Below, piece by piece: positions 36,019 to 43,887 of a DNA stretch of 64,000 nucleotides. The notes beneath the pieces are model-generated. The model was given only the letters and a program-made list of their open reading frames with translations. It had not been told where the DNA came from and searched no databases. Location: NCBI GenBank assembly GCA_045642485.1, contig JAZUIV010000012.1, positions 4,598 to 68,597 of the forward strand, given 5' to 3'. This DNA comes from Cacconaster sp045642485 (GTDB lineage: Bacteria > Bacteroidota > Bacteroidia > Bacteroidales > UBA932). A program made the position numbers and the translations under genes. The number at the start of each line of letters is the position of its first letter. Within the stretch, counting starts at the first letter, position 1.

Positions 36019-37152
36019 CTATGGAATCAGAGTTTTGATGTAGCAGCGTGCTCTTTTGTGAAGGCGGTATTCGAAACGGTTCCACAGGTTCTGTACGCTG
36101 GAGTTGTCCTCCAGTTCCCTTGTGGATTCGATGTATTTGATGCCATATTCCTTGATGGGCCAGCTCAACGCGTCGAAAATCAGAGACGTGACACCTTTCG
36201 ACTTGTATTGGTCATCCACGCCTATGAGCAGGCAGTCCAGGGTGTCGTTGTGATTCAGGGCGTGCAGGACGTGTCTGAAGCCGAAGGGGAAAAGTTTTCC
36301 GCCGCATTTCTGCATGGCGACTGCCATAGAAGGGGCGGTGACTGCGAATGCCACCATTTTCCCTTCACCGTTGCGGATGACCGTGACGAATTCGGGTTTG
36401 AGGATTGAGGTGAACTGCTTCTTGAGATCCTTTATCTGACCTTCGTTCAGTTCGCTGTATCCGTGAATATCTTTGTAGCATCGGTTCATAAGGGCGGCCA
36501 TCTCATCGAAGCAGTCAATCATCTGCTTCCTGCTCTTGAGGTAGTCCACGTGCACGTCATACCTCTTTGAGACAAGTTGAGCGCCTCTGGCGTATGCTTC
36601 CGGAATCACTTCCGGCATAAGTATGCGGAATTCCACCCAGTCCGTATCCTTATTGAAGCCCTTGCGCAGAATCTGCTTCTCGTAATAGGGGAAATTGTAT
36701 TTTCCGTAGGCTGTGGGAAGTTCCTCGAACCCTTCCACCAGCACTCCGGAGGGGTCGAACTCCAGAAAGCCGAGAGGTCCGTTCAGGTACTCCATCCCTT
36801 TGTCCAGAGCCCATTTCTCCGCTGTGTCCAAAAGAGCGTCCACTACGGTATCGTCATCAATGAAGTCGGCAAAGCCGAATCTGGCGATTTTCTTTCCGAC
36901 TTTTTCGTTGTATGCCCGGTTGATTATGCCGGCTATGCGTCCGACGATTCTCCCTTCGGAGTCGTATGCTAACCAGCAACAGCATTCGCAGAATTCGAAA
37001 GCGTGATTTCTGCGCGGGTTGAACAGGTCAAAATCCGCGCTTTCGATGGTGGGGACATAGTATTTGTTCCCTTTGTACATCTCGTTCGGGAAATGGACGA
37101 ATTTTTTGATTTCGCGGCTACTTTTTGCCTCTTTGATAATGACTTCCATCAC
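36019..37152 (-). CDS. GNAT-like acyltransferase of the sphingolipid operon
   Basis: A 377-residue cytoplasmic protein of a Bacteroidota family usually annotated as hypothetical or N-acetyltransferase. Its two halves look GNAT-like: FVHFPNEMYKGNKYYVPTIES with GRIAGIINRAYNEK and GFLEFDPSGVLVEGFEELPT, then the C-terminal VDDQYKSKGVTSLIFDAL, which matches the acyl-CoA binding A-motif. It starts 3 bp after the SDR gene, between the reductase and the PlsC-like gene. In other bacteria the ceramide synthase step is carried out by a GNAT-fold protein, so N-acylation of dihydrosphingosine is a reasonable hypothesis, not shown here. Confidence 0.7.
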   Translation of the reverse strand: MMEVIIKEAKSSREIKKFVHFPNEMYKGNKYYVPTIESADFDLFNPRRNHAFEFCECCCWLAYDSEGRIVGRIAGIINRAYNEKVGKKIARFGFADFIDDDTVVDALLDTAEKWALDKGMEYLNGPLGFLEFDPSGVLVEGFEELPTAYGKYNFPYYEKQILRKGFNKDTDWVEFRILMPEVIPEAYARGAQLVSKRYDVHVDYLKSRKQMIDCFDEMAALMNRCYKDIHGYSELNEGQIKDLKKQFTSILKPEFVTVIRNGEGKMVAFAVTAPSMAVAMQKCGGKLFPFGFRHVLHALNHNDTLDCLLIGVDDQYKSKGVTSLIFDALSWPIKEYGIKYIESTRELEDNSSVQNLWNRFEYRLHKRARCYIKTLIP

Positions 37153-37155
37153 TGA

Positions 37156-37950
37156 CTATTGTTTGTAAAACCATCCGAGGATTCTGCTGAAGGCACGGCC
37201 CGGCAGAATGATTTTCAATGGCAATGATAATTTCTGAATGAATGTGGCGATTCTGTATCTGAATTTCGGATTTCTGCAGACGACAATCTTTGAAATGCGG
37301 TTTGCAAGGTATTCCGGCTTGAGACCACCCTTTTCGTCGCTTTCGAAACTGCGGACTGATTCCGTTACACCGGGATAAGCCTCAAGCGCTTCCTCAGGCA
37401 GGGTTTTGCGCCGCGCAGAGGTAAACCCTGTGGCAAAGTCCCCCGGCTCGATGAGGATGATTTTTATGCCCATCTTGCGGGTTTCAATCTGAAGGCCTTC
37501 TGCAAAACCTTCGATTGCGAACTTGGATGCGCTGTAGAATGCCTGGAACGGGAGCCCCATAACGCCACCTATGGAGCTGAAGCAGAGGATTCTCCCTTCC
37601 TTCTGCGCTCGCATATGAGGCAGCGCGGCCTTGGTGAAATGCACCTGCCCCATGAAATTGGTTTCCATCTGGAGCTTGATGTCCTCTTCCGGGCTGAACT
37701 CAACCGGACCTCCGATTCCCATACCGGCATTGTTGATGAGCACGTCGATGCGGCCCTCCCTTGAGACGACCTCATTCACTGCGGAAAACGCATCCTGCTC
37801 ATTGCGCACGTCGGCGTGGAGATAGTTTACTCCGGGAATCCGTTCGACTTCCCTGCGTACAGTACCGTAAACAATGTGCCCGTCGTCTGAGAGACGCCGG
37901 GCCATTGCCAGTCCGAAACCTGACGAAATTCCGGTAATCAATATTATCAT
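37156..37950 (-). CDS. Short-chain dehydrogenase/reductase, probable 3-ketosphinganine reductase
   Basis: A 264-residue classical SDR: NAD(P)-binding TGISSGFG near residue 6, NNAG in LINNAGMG and the catalytic Tyr-x-x-x-Lys in FYSASKFA with upstream Ser in FSSIGG. The C-terminal ~30 residues are hydrophobic/basic, suggesting membrane association. Its start overlaps the stop of the serine palmitoyltransferase gene by 4 bp (ATGA), a strong coupling that points to reduction of the 3-keto product (context inference). SDR sequence alone cannot fix the substrate. Confidence 0.82.
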   Translation of the reverse strand: MIILITGISSGFGLAMARRLSDDGHIVYGTVRREVERIPGVNYLHADVRNEQDAFSAVNEVVSREGRIDVLINNAGMGIGGPVEFSPEEDIKLQMETNFMGQVHFTKAALPHMRAQKEGRILCFSSIGGVMGLPFQAFYSASKFAIEGFAEGLQIETRKMGIKIILIEPGDFATGFTSARRKTLPEEALEAYPGVTESVRSFESDEKGGLKPEYLANRISKIVVCRNPKFRYRIATFIQKLSLPLKIILPGRAFSRILGWFYKQ

Positions 37951-39134
37951 ATGATTTCGAATTTCCTGAAAGCCTTTGTTATCTTTTCGATTGCGATGTC
38001 AACCTGCTCGAAGGTGTGGGTTGCCATAAGGGCGAATCTTACGAGGGTGGATTCCTTCGGAACGGCGGGGGAGAGGATGGGGCATACGAAGATGCCATCC
38101 TCGAGGAGGTGGCGTGTGAGCGTGAGAACCTTGTCGTTGTCTCCCCTGACAAACAGAGGGATGATGGGAGTCTCGCTGCGTCCGGTGTCGATGCCGTTGG
38201 ACTGGAATGCGCTGCGGGCATAGTTTGAGATTTTCCAGAGGTGTTCGATTCTTTCCGGCTCGGAGAGCATTATGTCGATGGCGCAACTTACCGCCGCCAC
38301 GTTGGCTGCGGGCATACTGGCGCTGAACATTACCGAACGGCTGGTGTTTTTCAGATAATGAATCAGGGTGTGGTCGGCGGCGATGAACCCTCCGAGGGAG
38401 CCGAACGATTTGGAGAAGGTCCCCATAATGAGGTCAACGTCGTCGGTCAGGCCGAAATGGTCGGCGGTGCCGCGGCCCTGATTGCCGAGAACACCGATTG
38501 AATGTGCGTCATCGACCATTATGCTGGCATTGTATTTCTTCGAAAGCTCCACCATCCGGTCGAGCTTGACAATATCACCTTCCATAGAGAAGACGCCGTC
38601 CGTAACGATGAGTTTCACGCTGTCAGGCTCGCAGATTTTCAGTTTCTGCTCCAGGGCGTCCATATCGTTGTGAGCATATTTGAGGACACGGCAGAAACTC
38701 AGGCGGCTGCCTTCGATGATGGATGCGTGGTCGAGAGAGTCCAGAAGTATGTAGTCTTCACGGCCTCCCAAATCGGACACGACTCCGAGATTGGTCTGGA
38801 AACCGGTACTGTAGCAGAGAGCTTCCTCCTTGCCGACGAGTTTGGCAAGCTTTTCCTCAAGTTCGACGTGAACGTCGAGAGTTCCGTTGAGGAACCTTGA
38901 ACCTGAGCAGCTTGTCCCGTATTTGTCGGTAGCCTTCTTTGCGGCTTCCTTGAGCCTGGGGTCATTGGAAAGACCCAGATAACTGTTGGAGCCGAACATA
39001 AGGACATCCTTTCCCTTGATTTTTACAACCGTGCCCTGTTCGGATTCGATTGCCTGATAGTAGGGATAGATGCCGTTGTCAATGAGTCTTTGGGGTTCTG
39101 TATATCGGGAGCAAAAATTTTGCAGAGGAGTCAT
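37947..39134 (-). CDS. spt: Serine palmitoyltransferase-like alpha-oxoamine synthase
   Basis: A 395-residue PLP enzyme; the start ATG at 39134 was chosen over an in-frame TTG 9 bp upstream. Markers: SNSYLGLSNDPRLKEA, GTSCSGSRFLNGT, STGFQTNLG, DDAHSIGVLG and the PLP-lysine motif GTFSKSFGSLGG. Compared with the kbl product in this window it keeps the features of Bacteroides serine palmitoyltransferases (RFLNGTLDVHVELE). The reaction is serine plus acyl-CoA (or acyl-ACP) to 3-keto-sphinganine, the first step of sphingolipid synthesis. It heads a four-gene operon (SPT, SDR, GNAT-like, PlsC-like) with its own -7 box at 39165-39172. Confidence 0.87.
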   Translation of the reverse strand: MTPLQNFCSRYTEPQRLIDNGIYPYYQAIESEQGTVVKIKGKDVLMFGSNSYLGLSNDPRLKEAAKKATDKYGTSCSGSRFLNGTLDVHVELEEKLAKLVGKEEALCYSTGFQTNLGVVSDLGGREDYILLDSLDHASIIEGSRLSFCRVLKYAHNDMDALEQKLKICEPDSVKLIVTDGVFSMEGDIVKLDRMVELSKKYNASIMVDDAHSIGVLGNQGRGTADHFGLTDDVDLIMGTFSKSFGSLGGFIAADHTLIHYLKNTSRSVMFSASMPAANVAAVSCAIDIMLSEPERIEHLWKISNYARSAFQSNGIDTGRSETPIIPLFVRGDNDKVLTLTRHLLEDGIFVCPILSPAVPKESTLVRFALMATHTFEQVDIAIEKITKAFRKFEII

Positions 39135-39164
39135 AATTGTCAAGAGTTTATTTGTTTATGCAGA

Positions 39165-39172
39165 CAAAGATA
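39165..39172 (-). promoter_or_regulatory. -7 promoter box for the sphingolipid operon
   Basis: The minus strand reads TATCTTTG, an exact TAnnTTTG match, 31 nt upstream of the ATG at 39134. Confidence 0.65.
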
Positions 39173-39197
39173 TGTAAAAAATGAAAAAAATGTACAG

Positions 39198-41978
39198 TCA
39201 GGCCCCTATTTCTTTCGTAAGTGCCAATCCTGTAGCCGTTCCGGATTTCGCCAATTCTTCCGGAGTGCCCTCAAAGACCACTTCTCCGCCGTCGGGGCCG
39301 GAGTCCGGCCCGAGGTCGATCACCCAGTCCGCCGCGCGTATGATGTCGGTGTTGTGCTCAACGACAATGATGGAGTGTCCTTTGGACAGAAGGGCGTTGA
39401 ATGCCGCAAGCAGTTTTCCTGTGTCGTGGAAGTGAAGACCGGTGGTCGGCTCGTCGAATATGAAGAGGATGGACTCGCTCTTTTCGCAGTCGCGGCTCAG
39501 GAATGAAGCCAGTTTGATTCTCTGGCTTTCCCCTCCGCTGAGGCTGCTGCTGCTCTGCCCGAGGCTGAGGTAGTCCAGACCCACGTCGATGAGGGGTTGC
39601 AGTTTGCCGGCAATCCTTGTGGCGAGGGGGTCTCCGGCTCCGGAGAAGAATTCGAAGGCCTGTTCTACGCTCATTTCGAGAATGTCGGATATGTTGTGCC
39701 CTTGAAATTTAACCTCCAGGATATCATCCTTGAAACGCTTCCCGCCGCAGGACTCGCAGACCATCTCCACATCGGCCATAAACTGCATAGGGATGTGAAT
39801 CACCCCCTCTCCCTGACATTCGGGGCATCTTCCTCCGTCGATGTTGAAGGAGAAATGAGAGTGGCCGTAGCCGTTCATCTTCGCATAGGGCTGCTCGGAG
39901 AAGAGCTTGCGGATGTCATCGTAAATTTTCAGATATGTCACCGGGTTGGAGTGGCTGCTTTTCCCGATTGGGTTCTGGTCGATGTATTCTATGCGGTGAA
40001 TCTTGTCGATATCCCCTCCGAGGCTGCTGAAGATACCCGGCTTGCCTCCAAGCTGGTTGATATGCCTGTACAGGGCGGGGTAGAGGATGTCCCCGACAAG
40101 TGACGACTTGCCGCTTCCGCTCACTCCCGTCACTACGGTCAGGCATCTGAGAGGGAATCTGACGTTGATGTTCTTCAGGTTGTTTTCCCGTGCTCCGATG
40201 ACTTCCACAGCGTATTTCCATTTGCGGCGCGCTCCCGGTACGGCCACCTTGCGGCGCCCGCCGAGGTAGTCCAGAGTGAGGGTGGAGACACCTTTTTCAA
40301 TCCCCTGGGACGCTACTCCCTGGAAGACCACCTCTCCGCCGTTCCTGCCGGCGTAAGGCCCTATGTCAATCAGTTCGTCAGCCGCATTGATGATATTCCT
40401 GTCGTGCTCCACCACAATCACGGTGTTCCCAAGGTCTCTCAATCTCTTGAGCACGCCTATCAGACGCATCGTATCCCTTTCGTGCAGGCCGATGGACGGC
40501 TCGTCAAGGATATACATCGATCCTGTCAGATTGTTGCCAAGGGTACTTACAAGGCTGATTCTCTGACTTTCTCCTCCGCTGAGGGTGTTTGATGGGCGGT
40601 TCAGGGTGAGGTATCCCAGCCCGACTTCGCAGATATAGCCCAGCCTTGAACGGATCTCCTTAAGCGGACGTTCCGCCACTTTCATCTCGTAGGATGTGAG
40701 CTGCAGGTTGTCGAAGAAGAGGGCCAGATCGCTGACTGGCATTGCCATCAGTTCCGCTATGTTCTTCCCTCCGACCCTTACGTAGAGGGCCTCTTTCCGG
40801 AGCCTGCTTCCACCGCATTGAGGGCAGACGGTCTTGCCGCTGTAACGGCTGAGCATATAGTTGTACTGAATCTTGTAACGCTGTGTTTCAACCCATTTGA
40901 AGAAGGGCGTTATGCCTGTGAAATGTTCGTTCCCTTCCCACAAGAGGCGTTTCTGCTCATCCGTGAGTTCTACATAGGGCTTGTGAATCGGGAAATCGAA
41001 GAGGTGGGCGCTCATTACCAGCTGGTCCTTCAGATTCTGCATCAGGTTGCCTCTCCAGCAGGCTACCGCCCCCTGATATATGCTCAAGGTGGGGTCGGGA
41101 ATCACAAGGCTTTCGTCTATCCCGACAATCTTGCCGTAGCCGCCGCATTCCCTGCAGGCTCCGACGGGACTGTTGAAACTGAAAAGATACTCGTCCGGCT
41201 TCTCGAAGATTATCCCGTCAGCCTCGAACAGGTTGGAAAAGGATTTCAGGGATTGCCCGTCCCATACATAGACATAACCTCCTCCTTTGGTGAAAGCGGT
41301 CTGTGCTGAGTCAAGGGCCTGGCTGACGGTGTCCCCGTCGGAGGATGCCTCTATCCTGTCGCAAAGGAGAAGATGCTCTTCCTCAAACTTTTCGGGGTGT
41401 TGCAGGACTTCGTCGATTCTTGTCACCTTTCCGTTGCGGGAACACAGCCTGCTGAATCCCTCCTCCTTCAGGGAGAGGAGCCGTTCCACCCTGTTCTCCG
41501 GCTCCCATTCTATTCTGGCCGCAAGCAGGGCCATTGTCCCTTCTTTCAGAGAGCAGATGTACGAGGCGACGTCTCCCGGGGTGTCGCAGGTGACCTCTTC
41601 CCCGCTGACGGGGGAGAAGGTCCTCCCTATTCTTGCGAAGAGCAGACGAAGATGGTCATATATCTCCGTGGTGGAACCCACTGAGGAGCGGGGATTTCGT
41701 GTGGAAACCTTCTGGTCGATGGCAATCGCCGGGGGAATGTTGGATATCAGGTCCACATCCGGCCGGCTCATCCGTCCCAGAAACTGCCTGGCAAAGGCGG
41801 AAAGGCTCTCGGCAAATCGGCGTTGGCCCTCGGCGAAAAGTGTCCCGAACGCCAGAGAGGATTTGCCGCTGCCCGATATTCCCGTGATGACCGTCAATTT
41901 GCCAAGTGGGATATCGACATTTATGCCCTTCAGGTTATTTACCCTTGCTCCCTTTATGTGTATCTGTCTGTCCTTCAT
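39198..41978 (-). CDS. uvrA: Excinuclease ABC subunit A
   Basis: A 926-residue UvrA; the ATG at 41978 (MKDRQIHIKGARVNNLK) matches the family start. It has two ABC ATPase modules: Walker A GISGSGKSSLAFGT and GVSGSGKSSLVGDI, two LSGGESQRI signatures, and zinc-finger cysteines (CRECGGYG with CPQCGGSR, and CPECQGEG with CESCGGKRF). Length and motif order are normal. It damages-scans DNA with UvrB in nucleotide excision repair. Its first 44 bp overlap the end of the RelA/SpoT gene, so it is the last gene of the long run that also contains uvrB. Confidence 0.95.
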   Translation of the reverse strand: MKDRQIHIKGARVNNLKGINVDIPLGKLTVITGISGSGKSSLAFGTLFAEGQRRFAESLSAFARQFLGRMSRPDVDLISNIPPAIAIDQKVSTRNPRSSVGSTTEIYDHLRLLFARIGRTFSPVSGEEVTCDTPGDVASYICSLKEGTMALLAARIEWEPENRVERLLSLKEEGFSRLCSRNGKVTRIDEVLQHPEKFEEEHLLLCDRIEASSDGDTVSQALDSAQTAFTKGGGYVYVWDGQSLKSFSNLFEADGIIFEKPDEYLFSFNSPVGACRECGGYGKIVGIDESLVIPDPTLSIYQGAVACWRGNLMQNLKDQLVMSAHLFDFPIHKPYVELTDEQKRLLWEGNEHFTGITPFFKWVETQRYKIQYNYMLSRYSGKTVCPQCGGSRLRKEALYVRVGGKNIAELMAMPVSDLALFFDNLQLTSYEMKVAERPLKEIRSRLGYICEVGLGYLTLNRPSNTLSGGESQRISLVSTLGNNLTGSMYILDEPSIGLHERDTMRLIGVLKRLRDLGNTVIVVEHDRNIINAADELIDIGPYAGRNGGEVVFQGVASQGIEKGVSTLTLDYLGGRRKVAVPGARRKWKYAVEVIGARENNLKNINVRFPLRCLTVVTGVSGSGKSSLVGDILYPALYRHINQLGGKPGIFSSLGGDIDKIHRIEYIDQNPIGKSSHSNPVTYLKIYDDIRKLFSEQPYAKMNGYGHSHFSFNIDGGRCPECQGEGVIHIPMQFMADVEMVCESCGGKRFKDDILEVKFQGHNISDILEMSVEQAFEFFSGAGDPLATRIAGKLQPLIDVGLDYLSLGQSSSSLSGGESQRIKLASFLSRDCEKSESILFIFDEPTTGLHFHDTGKLLAAFNALLSKGHSIIVVEHNTDIIRAADWVIDLGPDSGPDGGEVVFEGTPEELAKSGTATGLALTKEIGA

Positions 41979-43887
41979 TTGCTTTCTTTTTCCAACCCAG
42001 TTCAACGACCCTGTAGGGGTAGTTGGATTTGAGCCTTGCCGCGTTGGGGCAGTCGGCCCGGTGTATCTTTATTCCGTCCCTTATGGTGAGGAATCCGAAG
42101 ATTTCATCTCCGGTTTTCGGATTGCAACATTTCGCGGACTTGAATTCCATCCCTTTCAGGTTTGTCCTGAAGTCAAGGAGGGAGGAGAGGGGAGTCTGTT
42201 CAATCGGCTTGCCCTCTTTCGAGAGAACCTCCGCCGGGCGACAGGCCTGCCGTTTGTCCGTGATATATTCCTTGACCACTATGGGGTCTGTCTGGCCAGT
42301 GCCGATAGAGCCGAAGAAATCATTGTTGTTCTTGAATTTCAACTTTTTGGTAAGTTCGAACAGTTCGTCGTCCCCGAGTTCCATCTTCCAGTTCTTCAGA
42401 CGCCGCAGCAGAATCTCCCTGCCGGCCCTGGCCCTTTTAGCCTCCTCCTCGTTCAGTTTCTGCCTTATTTTGGATCTTGCTTTCGAGGAAACCACGAAAT
42501 TCAGCCAGTCGGCACTGGGCTTCTGGTTTTTGCTGCTGATGATTTCAACGATGTCTCCGGTGTGCAACTTCTCCCGTATCGGGACAATCTTGCCGTTAAT
42601 TCTGCCTCCGGTGCATTTGAGACCGAGGTTCGAGTGGATTTCGAATGCGAAGTCAAGGACGGTGGCGCCTGCCTTCAGTTGACGGAGGTCACCCGAACGG
42701 GTGAAAACCATCACTTCATTGAAGACAATCGGGGCGAGCTCATACTCCTCCTTGTTGGGATGCTCGATCTGATATCTCACACGCAGAAGCCAGTCGCTGA
42801 GCGCTGCCTTGCTGCTGATGCCCTTGTAGGCCCAATGGGCCGCTCCGCCGTTCTCGGCTATGTCGTCCATCCTCCGGGTTCTTATCTGGACCTCTATGGC
42901 TGCGCCATCGCGGTTTGTAACGGTCGTGTGAAGGGACTCGTACCCGTTTTTCTTCGGAGCGGTTATCCAGTCCCTGAGCCTGTCGGTATCGGGCTTGTAC
43001 TCCTCAGTCACAAGGGAATACACTTTCCAGCACAACTCGTTTTCCAACTCTTTCTCGGGAGGGCAGTCTATTATGAAGCGGATTGCGAATACGTCGAAAA
43101 TCTCCTCGAACGGCAATCCCTTGGTCTGCATCTTCTTCCAGATGGAGTAGGGGCTTTTGGTGCGGGCCTTCAACTTGTACTTTATCCCCAGATTGTCGAG
43201 TTTTCTCTTCAGGGGTTCAATGAATTCACTGGTCAGCTTGACCCTGTCAGGCTCGCTCTTCTTCAGGCTGTGCTTTATGGAACGGTATGCATCGGGTTCG
43301 CTGTAGCGGAGGAAGATGTCCTCCATCTCGCTCTTCAGGTGGTAGATTCCCAACTGATGGGCTATGGGGATGTACAGCAGCATAGTTTCCATTACCTTGG
43401 CTTTCCTCCTTGGCGCCGTCAGGTTGCTCAGATTGCGCATCATATCGAGCCTGTCGCAGAGTTTCAGCAGGACGGCTCTCGGATCGACCGAGTAGCCCAC
43501 TATCAGTTTGCGGTATTTTTCCGCATCAAGATTTGTCTCCTGCATCGATATGCCGGCTATATTGTTCAGGTCGGATACTATTTCCACCGCCTGTTCAGGG
43601 TACTGCCGCTTGTATGAAGCCATTATCGGGCTTTTGTTCAGGTCGGAAGCTTTCTCGCAGGTGAATCTCATTGCCTCGTGAAGCATCGTGGCCGTTATGG
43701 CCACCGCGTCCAGTCCGAGCATATCGTGGGCAATCACAGCGGTGTTTTCCGGGTGTTCGAAAAACGGATGACCGTTCTCTCTCTCCCGGCCTTCAAGCTG
43801 GCTTGCGGCAAAGGCGCAGGCCCTGTTCACCATATCCTGCTCCGCTGCGGGAAAAGTTGAAATTATTTCCTTAAGTCTGTCGTTCAT
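41935..43887 (-). CDS. RelA/SpoT homologue with degenerate hydrolase motif
   Basis: A 650-residue (p)ppGpp enzyme. The N-terminal HD region (1-~150) has H45 in FFEHPENTA but the HD pair reads His70-Glu71 (MLHEAMRFT in place of LLHDVVEDT), and the later DRLHNM box reads DRLDMM. Hydrolase activity is therefore doubtful. The synthetase domain (~220-350) is intact: RTKSPYSIWKKM, FAIRFIID, GYESLHTTV and EVQIRTRRMDDIAENG. A TGS domain (~375-440) and a Cys-containing tail (KCCNPKTGDEIFGF) follow. The C-terminal ACT domain of long Rel proteins (~730 residues) is missing. It overlaps uvrB by 4 bp and uvrA by 44 bp. Confidence 0.88.
   Translation of the reverse strand: MNDRLKEIISTFPAAEQDMVNRACAFAASQLEGRERENGHPFFEHPENTAVIAHDMLGLDAVAITATMLHEAMRFTCEKASDLNKSPIMASYKRQYPEQAVEIVSDLNNIAGISMQETNLDAEKYRKLIVGYSVDPRAVLLKLCDRLDMMRNLSNLTAPRRKAKVMETMLLYIPIAHQLGIYHLKSEMEDIFLRYSEPDAYRSIKHSLKKSEPDRVKLTSEFIEPLKRKLDNLGIKYKLKARTKSPYSIWKKMQTKGLPFEEIFDVFAIRFIIDCPPEKELENELCWKVYSLVTEEYKPDTDRLRDWITAPKKNGYESLHTTVTNRDGAAIEVQIRTRRMDDIAENGGAAHWAYKGISSKAALSDWLLRVRYQIEHPNKEEYELAPIVFNEVMVFTRSGDLRQLKAGATVLDFAFEIHSNLGLKCTGGRINGKIVPIREKLHTGDIVEIISSKNQKPSADWLNFVVSSKARSKIRQKLNEEEAKRARAGREILLRRLKNWKMELGDDELFELTKKLKFKNNNDFFGSIGTGQTDPIVVKEYITDKRQACRPAEVLSKEGKPIEQTPLSSLLDFRTNLKGMEFKSAKCCNPKTGDEIFGFLTIRDGIKIHRADCPNAARLKSNYPYRVVELGWKKKANEGQTDTHKGSKGK

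Noticed and set aside
41287..43617. Very long open frame (776 codons) on the plus strand
   Set aside because: It lies antisense to uvrA and the RelA/SpoT gene, both unmistakable. The frame has no domain pattern and reflects codon bias on the other strand.
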